Shown: piece by piece, positions 60,281-64,000 of the stretch | How positions within the stretch are numbered: the stretch's first letter is position 1 | Layout: every line of letters starts with the position of its first letter | Source of the DNA: Pachyseris speciosa | Taxonomy: Eukaryota > Cnidaria > Anthozoa > Scleractinia > Pachyseridae | Reading direction: 5' to 3' | Length of the DNA stretch: 64,000 bases | NCBI GenBank assembly: GCA_016490735.1 | Contig: JAEMWC010000037.1 | Coordinates: 208,501 to 272,500, forward strand | Position numbers and translations under genes: made by a program | Notes under the pieces: generated by a model | What the model saw: the letters and a program-made list of their open reading frames with translations, nothing else | What the model was told of the DNA's origin: nothing | The model's database searches: none

Positions 60281-63250
60281 CACTGGGAGGTAGTCCCAGT
60301 GTGTTTCTAAATAACAGTCTAACAATTCCAAGAGGAATCAGTTTAATTGGTCTGACAACAGTCTTGACTCCACAGGCAACTTTAGCCACACGGGGGTGGC
60401 CATCACATCCAGAATACACTTCAGCAATTCGCACCAGTGGCCAACATCCTCATGAAGTATCAGGCTGAATCACAAGAACTACATCTCCAACTTTTAAATC
60501 TGGGACTTCTGAAGTCCACCTTGTTCAGCTGTTAAGGGCAGGAACACTTTCCTTGAGCCATCTCCTCCACACTCGTGAAATAATGCCCTGAACCTTTTGC
60601 CATTGTTGACGTGGATGAAAAGTAGTGGTTTCAACAGACTCAGGAGCAAATTGCCCTCCCTTTTGGCCATGCAAAAAATGGTTAGAGGTCAACGGAACAT
60701 CATCTCGCGGATCTGAAATCTGATACATCAACGGACGGGAATTACCAGTAAGTAGAGATTCCACCCCGGCAACTACAACTGCATAAATGGCTCTCTCTCC
60801 AAAATGCGGGGCACCTGGTGGATTGAATCTCCATGTTACTCCAAGTTTGGCTGTCTTGTTCTGAAGTTGTTGTCAGTCTAGCTGGCTGACTAGTTTCTTT
60901 AATTCGCCCTCTGCTCCTACGAAAATTCATGCCCCTGTCACTTATCACTTTAGAAACTCCGCAGCAACTGGTAAAACAAGCAAACACGTTTAAGAATGTG
61001 TCGGTTTCTAGTCCCCAGGCCATCTCTAAATTCACTGCTCTTATTTCCAAGCAAGTAAAGAGGCACAGCTACCTTTTCTGTCGTGGTTTTCTGTGGCCTT
61101 GAACAGTGTACAAAGGACCTGCAAAATCTATGGCTGTTTGAGCGAAGGGTCTGAAGGTGAAACGAAGCCTTGCTTTCGGGAGGAGCACCATGATTTGACA
61201 GGTTGGCTTGCTTTGTCTTCTCTAACATTCATTACATTCATGATCCCACTCGCAAATCTCCTCATGTGCGGCAATGATCCAAAATCTCTCGCTCAACTGA
61301 CAAAGGATGAAAGTTACTGCAGCATCATTATTTCCTCTCTCATGATAATTCTTCACAATTAGCTTTGTCACCCAGTGACTGCGAGGCAGAATGATTGGAA
61401 ATCTGGTGTCGTATGGAAGGAAGTCTGCGAACTTTAATCGACCATCACACCAGATAATGCCATCTTCATCTATGCACAGATTTAGCTTGATCAACTGGCT
61501 TTTCTTTGGAATCGACTTCCCGACCTCAAAGCTGTATGCTCTTTGCGGAATGCTTCGCGCTGTACTAAGCGCACTGTTTCCTCTTCAGCATCTTTTATCT
61601 CCTTGGGCGACAGTTCCATACTTGCGTTTCTGTTGTCTCTTCTGCACATGTGCAGCACTCTGCTCACTCTTGTGTGTACTCGAAGTAAGTGTGTCCAACT
61701 GGAAAACCGTTTCGGATCAAGTCTCCACACTTCCAGTTTGTTGTCCTGTTTCGATGCTGCCTCTTTCTGAAGGTCATATGTCAAAAGGGTTGTACAGCCA
61801 TTCATGTCCTCTTTCCTCTCTGAGGTTTTTATCTCAGGCATTTCTCTTGGTATGTTCTGGACTTGCATCTTTGACCATTCCTTTAAATCCTTTGTTAGCC
61901 AGTCTGGGCCATTCCACCACTAAGGAAGGAGTGGCTCCTCTTGTGCATAAATCTGCCGGGTTTTCCTCAGTAGATATATGCTGCCACTGTAATGGTTCAG
62001 TGAACATCTGAATTGCACCAATTCAGTTAGCAACGAATGGTCGCAAGTCTTTGCCACACCTTCGACTCCACCATAGAACATCTGTACTATCAGAATAAAA
62101 TGTCACGCTCTGCATTGGTGCTTCTAGGACATTCAGTGACTGTGTTAAGCACAGGCCTAGAATCGCACCCATGAGTTCCAGTCTCGGTACTGTCATCGGG
62201 GTCAAGGGTGCCACTTTACTCTTAGCTGCAATCAGGCAACTGGTGACGGCATTGTAATGGTATTTGCACTCCATATAGACAGCTGCACCATACGCTTGCC
62301 GAGAGGCATCAACAAATGTCACAATGCACTTCGACTTGACAGGCTCCGAACTTCATAGACATTGGGGAATCTTTACCTCTGCCAGACTTTTTAAGTGCTC
62401 GAACCAATCCTCGATTTTGTTTGCTATTCCATCTTGTACTTCATCGTCCCAATCATATCCTCGCATCCACAGCTCCTGAAGTAGGATCTTGACGACAACA
62501 ATGTACCGGCATACAAATCCCAGTGGGTCAAAAATCGTTGCTATTTTATTTACTGGACGTTTTGCTTCATTGTCTGAAATTTAGGGGAAACCGGAGAAGC
62601 AGTAATGGTAAATACGTTTTTGGTGCTGTTCCACGAAATCCCCAGTGTCTTTGTTATCAGGCCTTGGCGGCTGTTAATCATGATCTTAGTAGCGCGCTCC
62701 TCTGCAGGAATCTTTTCCATAACCTCTGGTGAATTAAAGATCCATTTCCGGCTTGCATGCTGGCAACTCACCATAGTGCTTTCAATTGACAGTACAACTC
62801 CACTTCTTCTTCGTCATTCTCAATGCTGTCAATTGAATCATCCATGTAGGGACTTCAGGACCGTCTCAGCGGCAAGGGGATAGTGGTCTTTGATTCTTCG
62901 AGCATTCTCCTGCGCAACAAACTGTGACTCCATAGGGGCGGAATTCTTCCTAAAGACTACTGGCTAAACTCAAATGCGTCCGGCTCTCGGTTGGGGTCAA
63001 GGTCTCTCCATAGCAGTCAGAGGTGAGAATGGTCCTGCTCCTTAACCTCTATCTGGAGATACATTTCTTTTATATCGCAAGCGATACCAACAGGGTTTTG
63101 ACGAAAACGGACAAGGACGTTGAAAAGACCTTGCAGTAATTTTGGTCCAGCATGGATCATGTCATTCAGGGAAATTCCATTGCAAGTGGTAAAGCCCGTC
63201 ACTCTGGCTGGTAACCAATCACAGAGCAGTATTTTGGCCATGAACCAATC
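60281..63250 (-). pseudogene. BEL/Pao retrotransposon pol (broken)
   Basis: Reading leftward: reverse transcriptase start at about 63200 (GISLNDMIHAGPKLLQGLFN, IKEMYLQIEVKEQD), YMDDSIDS active-site block near 62840, RNase H-like part 62322-62023 (FVDASRQAYGAAVYMECKYH, PRLELMGAILGL), linker 61868-61491 (RFSSWTHLLRVHTRVSRVLH), integrase zinc-binding part 61494-61222 (KLIVKNYHERGNN..HEEICEWDHECNEC) and a decayed integrase core to 60525. Motif order is that of BEL/Pao. Many frameshifts and stops. Gag, protease and the 5' LTR are absent. Confidence 0.85.
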
Positions 63251-63299
63251 ACAGAGCTGTATTTGAAACACGTGACCCTCCCATAGAAAGTGACAAAAC

Positions 63300-63520
63300 T
63301 TTTCTGAGGGGAGAGGGGTGGGTGAACAATAGAATTGGTCACTAGGGAGGGGTGGGGAGGCTGACAAAAAATTTGTCACTAGGAAGGGGTGAGGAGGTTG
63401 ACAAAATTCAGCCAAGTGGAAGGGAGGGGTGGGTAGGTAGGAGGAAAAAGTGGAAGGGAGGGGTGAGTAGGTAGGGCGAAGAAAATGAAAGGGAGGGGTA
63501 GGTAGGGAAAAAAACGATGG
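63300..63520. repeat. G-rich minisatellite
   Basis: Repeats of gggaggggtg with ggtaggtagg variants, unit about 30-40 bp, where upstream pol sequence would be expected. Confidence 0.7.
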
Positions 63521-63651
63521 TCACATTTATTTTACAGGTTCCATATTGATAAAACACATACAATGTATCAACTGAAGGGTGGTTACTATAACTATTCAGC
63601 TGGAAGATATTTTGACTTTTGCTGAGACAAAAGGTTAAGGTCATACTCTAG

Positions 63652-63850
63652 TAATAAGTTAAAAATTAACAAAGTCAGAACCAAATTATTCAAAGGAACT
63701 TTTTTCAATAGATTACCCTATTTATGGAACAACCTGCCTGATAAACTCAGGACCTCTAATTTAAGCCTATCATTATTTAAAAAACAATGTAATGAGTTCT
63801 ATAAAAAGAAGGGCTTCGACCCTGACCACCGGCATGTCACTTGGATGTAG
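63652..63850 (+). mobile_element. LINE 3' end fragment
   Basis: The frame reads RTKLFKGTFFNRLPYLWNNL and LSLSLFKKQCNEFYKKKGFD, the usual C-terminal end of CR1/jockey-type LINEs, ending with stops near 63850. Confidence 0.65.
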
Positions 63851-64000
63851 TGATCGATGTAACAATTATTTTCTGATTAGATTAATCTAGGATATGACAT
63901 ATTAGCAATTATAGTTTTTACATTGAAGATATAATTTTAATGTTTTTTCTCTTCTCTTTTTCTTTTTTTAAGTGTCTGTTGTAATTTTTGGGTGGACTAT
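63851..64000. other. No gene seen
   Basis: AT-rich, perhaps LINE 3' UTR. Confidence 0.4.

Overview
The window is intron-rich, repeat-rich eukaryotic nuclear DNA. Phase-consistent GT-AG introns, tRNA-derived SINEs, BEL/Pao, Penelope-like and several LINE remnants, many TTAA-flanked foldback elements and a Maverick/Polinton suggest an invertebrate. I think a cnidarian, probably an anthozoan such as a stony coral, is most likely, but nothing in the window proves the species.

The one host gene I can support is a CCDC78-like gene on the + strand. Fifteen exons lie between 11846 and 59834 and join in consistent phases. The first visible exon is the end of a kinesin-type motor domain; the other fourteen encode a long coiled coil. 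The 5' part of the motor and the 3' end of the gene are not visible. Exons total only about 1.6 kb; nearly everything else here is intron filled with mobile DNA.

Layout. 1-11845: no recognised host exon. It holds a 1.9-kb terminal-inverted-repeat element (1922-3867), a TTAA-flanked foldback (3910-4381), a 2.3-kb long-inverted-repeat element (5036-7348) carrying a second TTAA foldback and a SINE, and a decayed protein-like region (about 7991-9967). 12018-38623: a 26.6-kb intron holding a TTAA element (15310-16785) and a complete but decayed Polinton (18541-36310). 38771-59834: shorter introns with Penelope-like, LINE, SINE and inverted-repeat elements. 59860-64000: a minus-strand BEL/Pao retrotransposon with a polypurine tract and LTR edge, a G-rich minisatellite and a LINE 3' end.

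The Polinton is the most interesting object. It has terminal repeats of about 298 bp, each opening with a hairpin of about 205 bp. From left to right it carries: protein-primed type B DNA polymerase (+, split by a LINE), retroviral-type integrase (-), three unassigned ORFs, a collagen-like fibre with a tandemly duplicated head (-), an FtsK/HerA packaging ATPase (-), two small ORFs (+), a penton-like minor capsid candidate (+), a basic core protein (+), a major capsid candidate (+), a virion-associated ORF (+), an adenain-type protease (+), a basic/zinc-knuckle ORF (+), a parvovirus-type phospholipase A2 (+), and a cluster of small minus-strand ORFs sharing an F-box-like motif. Together they are a replication, integration, packaging, capsid and entry set. 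Almost every frame is broken, so the copy is a fossil.
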